This document shows positions 53,137 through 62,264 of a DNA stretch of 64,000 nt, one piece after another; the first letter of the stretch is position 1; each line of letters starts with the position of its first letter. The stretch lies in the NCBI RefSeq assembly GCF_051535215.1, contig NZ_JBPPLY010000003.1, forward strand, positions 62,001 through 126,000, written 5' to 3'. Position numbers and translations under genes: made by a program. Below the pieces are notes generated by a model that was given only the letters and a program-made list of their open reading frames with translations, was not told where the DNA came from and did no database searches. The stretch is from Nitrobacter sp051535215. GTDB taxonomy: Bacteria > Pseudomonadota > Alphaproteobacteria > Rhizobiales > Xanthobacteraceae.

Positions 53137-54645
53137 TCAGCCGCTCACAGGCCGATCGCGAAAGGCCTCCACCATCAAGGGGTTCAGCCCAAGTTCTGTC
53201 AATGCTTCGCGGGCGCGCGCATTATCCCCGGCCCGCCCGGCGAGGCGATGGCCGCTGAGGCGGTCGGGAAGGGCGGTCAGCATCGCGTTCTGCCCCAGTC
53301 GCCGCGCCCATTCCTGCAGGTCATCCGCAAGAAACCGGTAGCCGCCGACAGCGAGAACGCCGGAGGGCGGGGCCGTTATGGCGATACCGCCCGTGGTGCG
53401 ATCGATCCGCGCGGCGTAGCCGGTGTCCACATAATCAGGCGGCGGCGTCAGCGGGGCGAACGGGTCGACCGGCCTGTCCGTGATGGGGTAAGCCGCGACC
53501 GGAACCATGGGGCCCCGCAGTCCGAGCGTTCCCTTTGGGGTCAGAATGACCTCACCCGCCGTCGATGAGACAGGGACCTCGGGCGGCGCCCGATAAGGAC
53601 CCGGCATAACCGGAGCGGGCGATCCATCGTCCGCGCGCCGGACACCGAAAAGGCCCGCTTCGCCGAACAAGTAGACGTCCGTCATCCGGATCCCGTTTTG
53701 AGGCCAGAGCGCACTTGAGCCGACCTGCTCCGGAGTTCGCCACAGACCGACGAGATGACGCAGGCTGCGCACCGATGACAGAACGTCGGCTTCCGCCATA
53801 CGCAATGCCAGCGGCGCCGGCGCAACCAGCGTGTCGCAGCGTTCGGTCTCGATCTGCTGCATCATCATGGTCTCGTCGAAGGGGTGATGCATCACCAATG
53901 TGCCGCCGCAGAGCAGCCACATCACGAACGAGGAAGCCAGACCGGCGAATGACGAAGGCGTGAAAGCCGAAAGAATGGTTGCTCCTTGAGGCAATCCACT
54001 CTCGAGAAATATCGCGAGTCCGCCGGCGATCAGGTTGACGTGGGTTCGCGGCACGGCGAGGAAGCCCGAGCCGGAGGCTTCGAACGTCAGTAGCGCGGGG
54101 CGGCGAGAATCCTGGACCGCGAGCCGCGAACTGTCGGCGCTCGAACTGCTGAGGACGGTATCCAACGGAATCATGCCTTCCGGCAGATCGCTGCCGAAGC
54201 CGCAGACATGGCGTATGGAGAAAGCTTCGGCAGCCGCGTTCATCGCGAGATCGGCATGATCGACGCCATCGATGCGGCCCATGGCGACGATCGCGCGCGC
54301 ACCGGTACGGTTGAGTGCGACGGTCAGTTCAGCCTGTCGCCAAAGCTGGGGCAGCAGCGCGACGATCAGGCCCGCGCGAAACGCGGCGAGCACGGTCAGC
54401 GCCAGTTCGACGGTGTTGGGCAGTTGAACCGCGATCACCGAATTGGGCGGCAGGCCCGCTTCGATAAAATGGCCCGCCAAGGCCGAGACGGCCCGGTCGG
54501 CCTGCGCGAAAGTCAGGCGCCGCGGCGGTTGTCCGGTAACCCGAAACTTGTCGGGCGGATCGATCAGCGCCGGTTGATCCGGTTGCCGGGCGAGGATGCG
54601 GCCGAAGAGTTCATCCAGCGTGGGCGATGTGTTGTTCTGGAGCAC
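53137..54645 (-). CDS. Degenerate AMP-binding (acyl-CoA synthetase-like) protein
   Basis: 502 residues with the fold of the acyl-adenylate-forming superfamily: LTFAQADRAVSALAGHFIEA, NSVIAVQLPNTVELALTVLA, and a tail GGYRFLADDLQEWARRLGQN. The normally invariant P-loop (TSGTTGxPKG) is altered to FEASGSGFLAVPRTH at about 190, lacking the T-T-G and K-G, and the D-x-Y-x-x-TGD region reads YVDTGYAA. It may bind a ligand without catalysis or use a divergent mechanism. Starts four bases after the solute-binding gene stop, so both are co-transcribed. Confidence 0.7.
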   Translation of the reverse strand: MLQNNTSPTLDELFGRILARQPDQPALIDPPDKFRVTGQPPRRLTFAQADRAVSALAGHFIEAGLPPNSVIAVQLPNTVELALTVLAAFRAGLIVALLPQLWRQAELTVALNRTGARAIVAMGRIDGVDHADLAMNAAAEAFSIRHVCGFGSDLPEGMIPLDTVLSSSSADSSRLAVQDSRRPALLTFEASGSGFLAVPRTHVNLIAGGLAIFLESGLPQGATILSAFTPSSFAGLASSFVMWLLCGGTLVMHHPFDETMMMQQIETERCDTLVAPAPLALRMAEADVLSSVRSLRHLVGLWRTPEQVGSSALWPQNGIRMTDVYLFGEAGLFGVRRADDGSPAPVMPGPYRAPPEVPVSSTAGEVILTPKGTLGLRGPMVPVAAYPITDRPVDPFAPLTPPPDYVDTGYAARIDRTTGGIAITAPPSGVLAVGGYRFLADDLQEWARRLGQNAMLTALPDRLSGHRLAGRAGDNARAREALTELGLNPLMVEAFRDRPVSG

Positions 54646-54649
54646 GGCG

Positions 54650-56473
54650 TTACTGGCTCGGCTTCGGTGGCCTTCGCCACCATGTTTCGGGGAGGTATCC
54701 GGTCAACGCGGTCGCTGCCGGTCGTTCTATCCGATTCCAGCGTGCAATCCATTGCTCTCGGACGTTGTAGACCGGAATTACGTAGAAGCCGGACATCAGG
54801 GCCCGGTCGAGCGCGCGAACCGCATCCACGAACTCGGACCGGCTCCGGGCCTCGAGCAGGGCGGCGATCATGGCATCGACCGCCGAATTCTTCACGCCCA
54901 TGTAATTTCGTGTTCCCTGGATGTCGGCCGCCTCGCTGCCCCAGTAAAAGGACTGCTCATTGCCCGGCGACAACGATTGATCCCAGCGGTTCTGAATCAT
55001 GTCGAAATCGAAAGCGAGCCGCCGCTGGTCGAACTGGACCGCATCGACCGAACGCACGGTCACTTCGATCCCGGCCCGCTTGAGATCGCGCGCATAGGTG
55101 AGGGCGATTCGTTCCTGGTCGCGCGTCGTCACCAGAATCTCGAAGGCGAGGGGCACCCCCGTCGGGCGGTGACGCAAAACCGACCCATCAAGCTCATAAC
55201 CGGCTTGCGACAGCAGCGCGAGGGCGGCGCGCAGCGCCTTGCGGTCACGACCCGAACCGTCCGTCACCGGCAGACGATAGCTGCCGTCGAGAATATCCTG
55301 CCGCACGGCCGACCCGAACGGCTTCAGCAATGAGCGCTCCCGTTCGTCGGCGGGGCGCGCATAGGCCGATAGTTCCGACCCGGCGAAGAAGCCGCCGGCG
55401 CGGCTGTAGAGCCCGAAGAAATAGTTGCGGTTGATCCACTCGAAATCGAACAGAAGCGTCAGCGCTTCACGGACGCGGATATCCGAAAACATTGGGCGCC
55501 GTGTATTGAAGACCAGATATTCGGACGGCGCGGGCAGGCCGGTCTTGATGGCTTCGCGAACAAGCTGACCGTTCCGGGCGGCAGGAAAATCGTAGCCGTC
55601 GTGCCAGCGCAGCGGTTCGGTCTCGACGCGGAAATCGTACAGTCCGCGCTTGAAGGCTTCGAACTGACTGTTGGCCTCGCGATAGAAGTCGAACCTGATC
55701 TCGTCGAAATTCCACAAGCCACGATTGACCGGAAGGGCGCGTCCCCAGTAATCCGGATTGCGCGTCAGGGTGACACTCGCTCCGGGCTTCACCGCGGTTA
55801 CGCGATACGGCCCGGAACCCAGAGGCGCCGTCATCGAGGTCTGCTCGAACGTCGCGGCGTCGATCGCGTGTTTCGGCAAGATCGGCATCAGACCGAGAAT
55901 CAGCGGCAGTTCGCGATCTCCAGTTTCGCCGAAATCGAACCGGACCGTGCGCTCGTCGATCGCTTCCGCCCGTGCGACCTTTGAATAATACTGGCGATGA
56001 TTGGGACGTCCTTTGTCGCGCAGGAGTTGCCAGGAGAACAGCACGTCGTCGGCAAGGACGGGCTGGCCGTCGGAAAAACGCGCCAGCGGGTTGATGTGGA
56101 AGGTGGCGTAGGTTCGTGCCTCGTCCGTGTCGATGCTGTCCGCGAGGAGGCCGTAAAGCGTGAAGGGCTCGTCGTTGCCTCTGGCCATCAGGCTCTCGAC
56201 CACGAATCCGCGTATTTGCTGGAGAGCGAGGCCTTTGACGATGAATGGATTGAGGCTGTCGAAACTGCCCGGAACTCCCTGCACCAGCCGGCCGCCCTTG
56301 GGCGCATCCGGATTGGCGTAGGGCATCCGGCTGAAATCGGCCGGCAAGGCCGGTTTGCCATGCATCGCGATGGCGTAACTCGGACTTGCCGGAACGCTCT
56401 CAGACCATCCCATGACGCCAAGCGCGATCATGAGGCTTATGCACAGCCCCATCAGGTCGCGGCGGCGCGCCAT
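54650..56473 (-). CDS. Extracellular solute-binding protein, family 5 (YejA-like)
   Basis: About 607 residues from ATG at 56473 (MARRRDLMGLCISLMIALGV), an Arg-rich signal peptide; an ATG 14 codons earlier is also open. Features of oligopeptide-binding proteins: HGKPALPADFSRMPYANPDA, PKGGRLVQGVPGSFDSLNPF and SWQLLRDKG. In YejABEF systems such a protein imports peptides, but here no permease or ATPase gene is present, so it is an orphan or works with a distant transporter. First gene of the three-gene run with the AMP-binding and GGDEF-like genes. Confidence 0.85.
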   Translation of the reverse strand: MARRRDLMGLCISLMIALGVMGWSESVPASPSYAIAMHGKPALPADFSRMPYANPDAPKGGRLVQGVPGSFDSLNPFIVKGLALQQIRGFVVESLMARGNDEPFTLYGLLADSIDTDEARTYATFHINPLARFSDGQPVLADDVLFSWQLLRDKGRPNHRQYYSKVARAEAIDERTVRFDFGETGDRELPLILGLMPILPKHAIDAATFEQTSMTAPLGSGPYRVTAVKPGASVTLTRNPDYWGRALPVNRGLWNFDEIRFDFYREANSQFEAFKRGLYDFRVETEPLRWHDGYDFPAARNGQLVREAIKTGLPAPSEYLVFNTRRPMFSDIRVREALTLLFDFEWINRNYFFGLYSRAGGFFAGSELSAYARPADERERSLLKPFGSAVRQDILDGSYRLPVTDGSGRDRKALRAALALLSQAGYELDGSVLRHRPTGVPLAFEILVTTRDQERIALTYARDLKRAGIEVTVRSVDAVQFDQRRLAFDFDMIQNRWDQSLSPGNEQSFYWGSEAADIQGTRNYMGVKNSAVDAMIAALLEARSRSEFVDAVRALDRALMSGFYVIPVYNVREQWIARWNRIERPAATALTGYLPETWWRRPPKPSQ

Positions 56474-56738
56474 GGGATCCAGTCGTAGAGTCTGGTTTGA
56501 TTCGGCCTGACGCACAGCCGAATCTTACCACAGCCGTTGCCGGGCACGGAAAACGCCAAAAACATCTGTTACCATTGCTCTTTTCGACCGTCCCTGTATT
56601 GAACGCGGGCAATTGAACGTGATAGGGCCATCTGTCACGTAACCGCCTCATTTCGCTAAGAGACAGCCGCCAACGGTCGGTGTGTCGGTGCCTGCGTCGA
56701 GGCGTTCGGGCGCCATCGTTCAGAAAGGGTTTTCCGCA

Positions 56739-57479
56739 ATGAATTTTCGTCTCTTGGCTGCGACGGCCCGGCCGCGCCAACGGGCCTTCGCCCTGTTGGC
56801 CGCGGCGACGCTGGCGGCTGCACCTTTCATGTCTGACGCTCTCGCCCAGAATGCTCCCGCCGCCAAGGGCAAGACGGCCGCTCCGCCGAAAGCAGCCCAG
56901 GCTCCGGCCGCAGCCCCGGCCGACCAGCAGGTGCAACTGATTTATGCGCCCTGGACCAAGTTCTGCCTGAAAGGCCAGGACGCAAAGGCCAAGCAGGTCT
57001 GTTTCACCGGCAAGGACGGGCGGATCGAATCCGGCCAGCCGGTGATCGCGGCGGTCATCATCGAGCCCGAAGGCGAGCCGAAGAAAATACTTCGCGTCAC
57101 GCTGCCGCTCGGTATGCAGCTCGTCCACGGAACACGCATCATCATCGACAATAATCCGCCGCAGCAAAGCCCTTACGTTATCTGCTTCGCCAATGGCTGC
57201 ATGTCCGATTACGAACTGACGGCGGACATGCTCGCGAACCTCAAGAAGGGCCAGAACCTGATCGTTCAGGCGATCAACTCCAACGGCGCGCCGCTGACGC
57301 TGCCGTTGCCTCTGGCGGAATTCGCCAAGGCTTATGACGGCCCGCCGACCGATCCGAAGGTGTTCGAGGAAACCCAGAAGAAGCTGCAGGAAGAGCTGCA
57401 AAAGCGGGCCGCTGAAGCGCGCGCGAAGCTGGAGGCCACCCAGCAGAATGCGGGCTCAGCCCCTGCCGCCAAGCAATAA
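56739..57479 (+). CDS. Invasion-associated locus B (IalB) family protein
   Basis: 246 residues from ATG at 56739 with AAAGGG upstream. A signal peptide (about 1-36, ends SDALAQ) and an Ala/Pro/Lys-rich linker lead into the IalB domain: IYAPWTKFCLKGQDAKAKQV, LPLGMQLVHGTRI, and YVICFANGCMSDYEL with a cysteine pair. It ends in a charged coiled-coil-like helix (EETQKKLQEELQKRAAEARA). The family is named for a Bartonella invasion protein but is widespread in free-living relatives; probably a periplasmic chaperone-like or envelope protein. Confidence 0.88.
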   Translation: MNFRLLAATARPRQRAFALLAAATLAAAPFMSDALAQNAPAAKGKTAAPPKAAQAPAAAPADQQVQLIYAPWTKFCLKGQDAKAKQVCFTGKDGRIESGQPVIAAVIIEPEGEPKKILRVTLPLGMQLVHGTRIIIDNNPPQQSPYVICFANGCMSDYELTADMLANLKKGQNLIVQAINSNGAPLTLPLPLAEFAKAYDGPPTDPKVFEETQKKLQEELQKRAAEARAKLEATQQNAGSAPAAKQ

Positions 57480-57528
57480 GAGCATGATCCCGAAAAGTGG
57501 AAACCGGTTTTCGGAAAAGATCATGCTC
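57480..57528. repeat. Palindromic intergenic repeat element (Bradyrhizobiaceae type)
   Basis: A 49-bp near-perfect palindrome: arms GAGCATGATC / GATCATGCTC, inner CCGAAAA / TTTTCGG, centre AAACCGGTTT. I recall this element being repeated many times between genes in Bradyrhizobium, Rhodopseudomonas and Nitrobacter genomes. It begins directly at the stop of the IalB gene. Only one copy is in this window. Confidence 0.75.
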
Positions 57529-57603
57529 AAACAAAAAGATAAGCGACGAGTCTGATTCAGCGTAGTTGAAACGGACTCTGGCGCTCTTCGGGAAGGCAAA
57601 CGG

Positions 57604-57631
57604 AAAAGGCGCTCGATGGAGCGCCTTTTTT
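57604..57631 (+). terminator. Intrinsic terminator after the IalB gene
   Basis: AAAAGGCGCTC pairs with GAGCGCCTTTT around a GATG loop, followed by a T-run: a strong plus-strand terminator 125 bases after the stop, beyond the palindromic repeat. Confidence 0.9.
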
Positions 57632-57756
57632 GTCGAGATAACGGATGAAAAGCTTAGAGCCCTTCTGCTTCTGATGGAAGCGGAGCTCTGTGTTTTTGAT
57701 TTGACGCGTTTTCTTTACGCGAACCGGTAGCCACTTCGCTTGAAAACGCTATAGCT

Positions 57757-58089
57757 TCAATTGAGCGAAGGATTGCGCGGGCGATAGCTGCCGGATTTGT
57801 CCTTGACGAAAATCTCTCCCACCTGCGAATGCCGGATCGGTTTGCCGGAGTCGTCCGGCAACAGATTCTGCTCGGACACGTAGGCCACGTATTCGGAATC
57901 AGCATTTTCGGCGAGCAGATGGTAGAATGGCTGGTCCTTGTGCGGCCGGACGCTTTCCGGGAGCGAGAGCCACCATTCCTCGGTGTTGTTGAAGACCGGA
58001 TCGATATCGAAAATCACGCCCCGGAACGAAAAAACCCGGTGGCGAACGATCTGGCCGATCTGAAACCTGGCGATGCGCGCTTTTCCCAT
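57757..58089 (-). CDS. hspQ: Heat shock protein HspQ (hemimethylated DNA-binding YccV family)
   Basis: 110 residues from ATG at 58089, giving the family start MGKARIARFQIGQIVRHRVF; an upstream extension to 58191 was dropped. Conserved features: FSFRGVIFDIDPVFNNTEEW, DQPFYHLLAENADSEYVAYV and SEQNLLPDD. In enteric bacteria HspQ promotes Lon-type proteolysis and was first described as binding hemimethylated oriC. Here it is monocistronic, and no heat-shock promoter was recognised. Confidence 0.9.
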   Translation of the reverse strand: MGKARIARFQIGQIVRHRVFSFRGVIFDIDPVFNNTEEWWLSLPESVRPHKDQPFYHLLAENADSEYVAYVSEQNLLPDDSGKPIRHSQVGEIFVKDKSGSYRPRNPSLN

Positions 58090-58210
58090 CCTCGTCGAAT
58101 AGACCAGGATTGAGGCCGAAGCTAGAGGCAAGCGGGAGAATCGGGGGTTCCGGTGCGGGGTGAGCGACCGTTTCGCATTCGTGATCCGCACGGATCGTCA
58201 ACGCGGCCGT

Positions 58211-59431
58211 TCACTGCCGGCCGGATCGCGTTTCCCTCGGAGGTTTCCGCCATGACGGCGCGAGGCCCTCGCGCATGGCAAGACGCCGGAGCGGGCCAAT
58301 CCCGCCGATCAGGTGCAGTCCGAGCGAGCGAGCGGTCTGAATCGGAAGGAACTCGCTCAGCAGCGACCGATTGGCGAGGTCGATCGCCAACGTCCTGCTC
58401 AGCACATCGCTGCGCCGCGCCGTTTCGAAACGCGCAAGGGTGCGAGGCGATCCGGGGTCCTCGCCGGACGATAGTGCGTCACGGACGACCTTTGCGATGT
58501 CAGCAGCATCACGCAGACCCATGTTCAGGCCCTGGGCGCCGAACGGTGGTAGAACATGGGCGGATTCACCGACCAGCACGATGCGGTTGCCTGCAAAACG
58601 CGCAGGTCGCTCTATCGCGAGAGGAAACAGATTCCGGCCCGGTTCGACACGGAGCCGTCCCAGAATCGAATGCAATTGCCGTTCGGCGGTTTCGGCCAGG
58701 TCATCGTCGCTGAGTTCCTTGAGCCGCTCCGCCTCCTTGGGAGAAGTGACCCACACGACGCTGGAACGGTCCCCCGGCAATGGCACAAAAACGCAGGGTC
58801 CATGCGGCGTGTGAAATTCGGTCGAGACATTCTTGTGCGGCCGGGCATGAGCGATGTTGAACGTCAATGCAGCCTGATCGAGTGAGCGGCGCGTGACGTC
58901 GATCCCGGCGGCTTTGCGGCAAAGCGACTGACGTCCGTCTGCTCCGACGACAAGATGAGCGATCAGCTCTCCCTGCCGCGTCGTGATGGTGACCGCGGCA
59001 TCGTCCGGCGTCACATGCTCCGCTTCGCCGTCAATCCGCGTGAGGTTACCGGCTTCGGCGGCTCGCGCCTCCATGGCCGTCATCAGCGCGCGGTTTCCGA
59101 TGTTGTAGCCGAATGCATCAAGTCCGATCTCTTCGGCCGAAAAACGCACCTCCGGGGCGCGGATAAGACGTCCGGTATCGTCGACGAGCCGCATGATGTG
59201 GAGAGCCGCAGCATCGGCCTCGCAACGAGCCCATACGTCAAGCTGCCGCAAGAAATCGACCGAGCCACCAAGCAGCGCCGTTGTCCGGTTATCGCCGTAG
59301 GCGACGCGCCGGGCGATCAGCGCTGTGCGGGCGCCGGCATCGGATAGCGCGATCGCCGCCGCCAATCCGGCAGGCCCGCCGCCGATCACTGCGACGTCGT
59401 AAACGGTGTCCGCCTTCGTGCTTTCGTTCAT
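58211..59431 (-). CDS. FAD-dependent UbiH/UbiF/COQ6-family hydroxylase
   Basis: 406 residues from ATG at 59431. Rossmann FAD fingerprint VAVIGGGPAGLAAAIALSDA (about 13-32); DG motif VVGADGRQSLCRKAAGI near 185; second FAD motif RIVLVGESAHVLPPFGAQGL, where GD is replaced by GE. Hydroxylates the ring during ubiquinone synthesis in this family; which ring position cannot be read. Diverges from pcs across a 151-bp region with two inverted repeats. Confidence 0.85.
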   Translation of the reverse strand: MNESTKADTVYDVAVIGGGPAGLAAAIALSDAGARTALIARRVAYGDNRTTALLGGSVDFLRQLDVWARCEADAAALHIMRLVDDTGRLIRAPEVRFSAEEIGLDAFGYNIGNRALMTAMEARAAEAGNLTRIDGEAEHVTPDDAAVTITTRQGELIAHLVVGADGRQSLCRKAAGIDVTRRSLDQAALTFNIAHARPHKNVSTEFHTPHGPCVFVPLPGDRSSVVWVTSPKEAERLKELSDDDLAETAERQLHSILGRLRVEPGRNLFPLAIERPARFAGNRIVLVGESAHVLPPFGAQGLNMGLRDAADIAKVVRDALSSGEDPGSPRTLARFETARRSDVLSRTLAIDLANRSLLSEFLPIQTARSLGLHLIGGIGPLRRLAMREGLAPSWRKPPRETRSGRQ

Positions 59432-59466
59432 CCGTCGACAATCGGCATTCGGAGCGACATTTTCAA

Positions 59467-59534
59467 GCCCGCCAGCGCACATTGTTAACGCTGGCGGGGT
59501 CATGTTCCCTGTCATTCGAGCGGCGTAACGCCGC
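59467..59534. promoter_or_regulatory. Two inverted repeats in the divergent ubi-type / pcs promoter region
   Basis: A perfect 10-bp inverted repeat CCCGCCAGCG / CGCTGGCGGG (468-477, 489-498, 11-base spacer containing GTTAAC), and 22 bp on a six-bp one GCGGCG-TAA-CGCCGC (520-534). They lie between divergent starts, where an operator or an mRNA hairpin would be expected. Neither has a T-run in a terminator context. Confidence 0.4.
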
Positions 59535-59582
59535 AAGACCCGTTATGCAAACCGGCGCGATTCCTGATAGCAAGATGGGTCA

Positions 59583-60314
59583 ATGAGCCAGTCAAGCCGG
59601 CAACATCCGCCCGACCCAGGAACATCGCGTACCGCCGCGTTCTGCGTTCATGTTTTTACGGCGGCGGGCGGGGGGATTGCGCTGCTTGCGCTGCTTGAGG
59701 CCGTGCGGGAGCACTGGGCAGCCATGTTCGCGTGGCTCGGTCTTGCGCTCGTGATTGATGGCCTCGACGGACCCATCGCGCGGCGGCTAAACGTCGAAGC
59801 CGTGCAGCCGAACTGGTCAGGCGAGGTGCTGGACCTCGTGGTCGATTTCGTAACCTACGTGTTCGTTCCCGCCTATGCCGTGATCGCGAGCGGCCTGCTG
59901 CTGCCGATCGCGGCGCCTTTACTGGGAGTGGGTATCGTTATCAGCGGCGCGCTTTATTTCGCCGATCGCCGGATGAAGACGGCAGACAATCACTTTCGCG
60001 GTTTTCCGGCGCTATGGAATGCGGCTGCATTCTACCTGTTCCTGCTGCACCCGCCGCCTACCATCTCGACGCTCGGTATCGCCGCACTCATCGTTTTGAC
60101 GTTCATACCCATCAGGGTGCTGCATCCTGTGCGGGTGAAGCGGCTGCGCGGCCTCAACCTGTCGCTGATCGCTGTATGGGCGGCGCTGGCTATCGTGACC
60201 GTCGCAAGGGACTTCAATGTGACGATGCCGGTCACCGCAGCACTGTGCGCGATAGCACTTTATGTTGTCTGCGGCGATGCCACGATCCGTCTCCTGAGGT
60301 TGAAAAATCAATGA
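59583..60314 (+). CDS. pcs: Phosphatidylcholine synthase
   Basis: 243 residues, about eight membrane segments. CDP-alcohol transferase signature D-G-x2-A-R ... G-x3-D-x3-D is visible in DGLDGPIARRLNVE and SGEVLDLVVDFVTYVFVP (about 56-98). The Pcs pathway joins host- or medium-derived choline to CDP-diacylglycerol, a hallmark of many plant- and host-associated alphaproteobacteria. The surrounding PNWSGEVLD is the Pcs type, distinguishing it from PgsA/PssA. Overlaps terC by four bases (ATGA). Confidence 0.9.
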   Translation: MSQSSRQHPPDPGTSRTAAFCVHVFTAAGGGIALLALLEAVREHWAAMFAWLGLALVIDGLDGPIARRLNVEAVQPNWSGEVLDLVVDFVTYVFVPAYAVIASGLLLPIAAPLLGVGIVISGALYFADRRMKTADNHFRGFPALWNAAAFYLFLLHPPPTISTLGIAALIVLTFIPIRVLHPVRVKRLRGLNLSLIAVWAALAIVTVARDFNVTMPVTAALCAIALYVVCGDATIRLLRLKNQ

Positions 60315-61036
60315 TCGAACTGCTGTCCAGTCCGGAAGCATGGGCTGCGCTGTTGACGCTGACGGCGCTCGAGATCGTGCTGGGAATCGACAACGTCATC
60401 TTCCTGTCGGTGATCGTATCGCGGATACCGCCAGCGCAAGCGAAGAAGGCTCGTCAGATCGGCCTGGCGCTGGCGCTGATCTTTCGCATTCTTCTGCTGA
60501 GCATACTGGTCTGGCTGATCGGGCTGACCACGCCAGTCTTCACGGTGAAGGAATTTGCATTCTCCTGGCGCGACATCATCCTGATCGGCGGTGGACTGTT
60601 CCTGATCGCCAAGGCAACACACGAGATTCACGGCGAGGTCGAGGCACGAGAATTCGAGGAGGCGGGCACATCGAAATCGAGAGCGTTTTTCTGGATCATC
60701 GTGCAGATTATCATCATCGACCTGGTGTTCTCTCTCGACTCGATCATAACCGCAATCGGCATGGCGAAGGATCTCGAGATCATGATCGCTGCCGTGATCA
60801 TCGCCTGCTACATCATGTACGTATCGTCGGGGCCCGTGGCGCGGTTTGTCGCAGAGCATCCGACGACCAAGATGCTGGCGCTGGCGTTTCTGGTGCTGAT
60901 TGGCGTCGCCCTCGTGGCGGACGGATTCCATTTCCACATACCGCGTGCCTATATTTACTTCGCGATAGCATTCTCTGCACTGGTCGAACTGTTCAACGTG
61001 CTCGCCCGGCGTAACCGCAGCAAGCCTGGCCGCTGA
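60311..61036 (+). CDS. TerC family integral membrane protein
   Basis: 241 residues, seven membrane segments; frame open from 60014 but start at 60311 is coupled to pcs. TerC core LTLTALEIVLGIDNVIFLSV, second acidic helix IIIIDLVFSLDSIITAIGMA, and HFHIPRAYIYFAIAFSALVE. Members export manganese or other metals (E. coli Alx) or take part in tellurite resistance; substrate unknown here. No tellurite genes adjoin it. Confidence 0.9.
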   Translation: MIELLSSPEAWAALLTLTALEIVLGIDNVIFLSVIVSRIPPAQAKKARQIGLALALIFRILLLSILVWLIGLTTPVFTVKEFAFSWRDIILIGGGLFLIAKATHEIHGEVEAREFEEAGTSKSRAFFWIIVQIIIIDLVFSLDSIITAIGMAKDLEIMIAAVIIACYIMYVSSGPVARFVAEHPTTKMLALAFLVLIGVALVADGFHFHIPRAYIYFAIAFSALVELFNVLARRNRSKPGR

Positions 61037-61116
61037 GTTTTTTCCGGCGGTCGTGTTGACAACGCAGGCTCAATGCCTTTCGCTCACGGTAGCGCGGGAG
61101 CGGCAGGGAGAGACCG

Positions 61117-62094
61117 ATGGCCAGGGCGGTGCGCGTTCATCAGGTGGGCGGCCCCGAGGCGCTCGTCTATGAAGCAGTGGACCTACCTGCGCCGGGGCAG
61201 GGCGAAGTTCGCATTCTGCAACACGCTGTCGGGCTGAACTTCATCGACGTCTATTATCGCACCGGCCTCTACAAGGCGCCGTCCAAACCGTTCGTCATCG
61301 GCAACGAAGCCGCCGGCGAAGTCGTGGCAGTCGGGCCAGGCGTCACCGACTTTCATCCCGGCGATCGCGTTGCTTACTATTTCAATCTCGGCGGTTACGC
61401 GACCGAGCGAAACATTCCGGCCGACAGACTGGTGAAGCTGCCGGACCACATCACCTACGAGCAGGGCGCGGTGCTCATGCTCAAGGGCCTGACGGTATGG
61501 TATCTCCTGCACAAGACCTTCAGGGTTGAGCACGGTCATCGCGTGCTGATTCACGCGGCAGCAGGCGGGATCGGGCTTCTCGCCTGTCAGTGGGCGAAGG
61601 CGCTCGGCGCGAACGTCATCGGCACCGTCGGATCTCAAGCCAAGGCTGACCTCGCTCTCGCCAATGGTTGCGATCACGTCATCCTTTACAAGGAAGAGGA
61701 TTTCGTCGCGCGCGTGAAGCAGATCAGTCGTAACGAACTCTGTGACGTGGTTTACGACGGCGTTGGCAAGACCACGTTTCCAGGCTCCTTGTCTTGCCTC
61801 CGGCCGCGTGGCCTGTTCGTCAGCTTCGGCAACGCTTCAGGGCCGGTGCCGCCGTTCGCGCTGACCGAACTCAACAATCACGGGTCGCTGTTCGCGACGC
61901 GGCCGAAACTGAACGACTATGTGGCGACGCGCAGAGACCTGCTGGAAGGCGCCGATACGCTATTTGCCGCCGTGATCAACGGAACGCTTCACGTTCCGAT
62001 CAATCGTGCCTACGCCTTGAAAGACGCGGCAAAAGCGCATGCCGACCTTGAAGGTCGCCAGACGACGGGAGCCGCGATCCTCAAGCCGCAGTAG
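61117..62094 (+). CDS. Quinone oxidoreductase (zeta-crystallin-like, zinc-free)
   Basis: 325 residues with AGGGAG six bases before ATG. Medium-chain dehydrogenase fold without zinc ligands: GLNFIDVYYRTGLYKAPSKP, NEAAGEVVAVGPGV, and the NADPH-binding AAAGGIGLLACQWAKALGAN near 150. It reduces quinones by one electron using NADPH; physiological substrate uncertain. Monocistronic, 80 bp after terC. Confidence 0.9.
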   Translation: MARAVRVHQVGGPEALVYEAVDLPAPGQGEVRILQHAVGLNFIDVYYRTGLYKAPSKPFVIGNEAAGEVVAVGPGVTDFHPGDRVAYYFNLGGYATERNIPADRLVKLPDHITYEQGAVLMLKGLTVWYLLHKTFRVEHGHRVLIHAAAGGIGLLACQWAKALGANVIGTVGSQAKADLALANGCDHVILYKEEDFVARVKQISRNELCDVVYDGVGKTTFPGSLSCLRPRGLFVSFGNASGPVPPFALTELNNHGSLFATRPKLNDYVATRRDLLEGADTLFAAVINGTLHVPINRAYALKDAAKAHADLEGRQTTGAAILKPQ

Positions 62095-62264
62095 CCGTCA
62101 CGGGACCGAATGATTGCGAACAGAATTTTTCACGGACGTGCCTAGTGGAGAATTTCCGTCCGGAAATCAGCGGTTTTGAGCAATCCCATCGTTATTTCGT
62201 CACCGATCTTGCCGCCGGCGGGAAGCGTCGTTCATTGTAGCGCGTGTTGGGCCGGAGACCGAAG

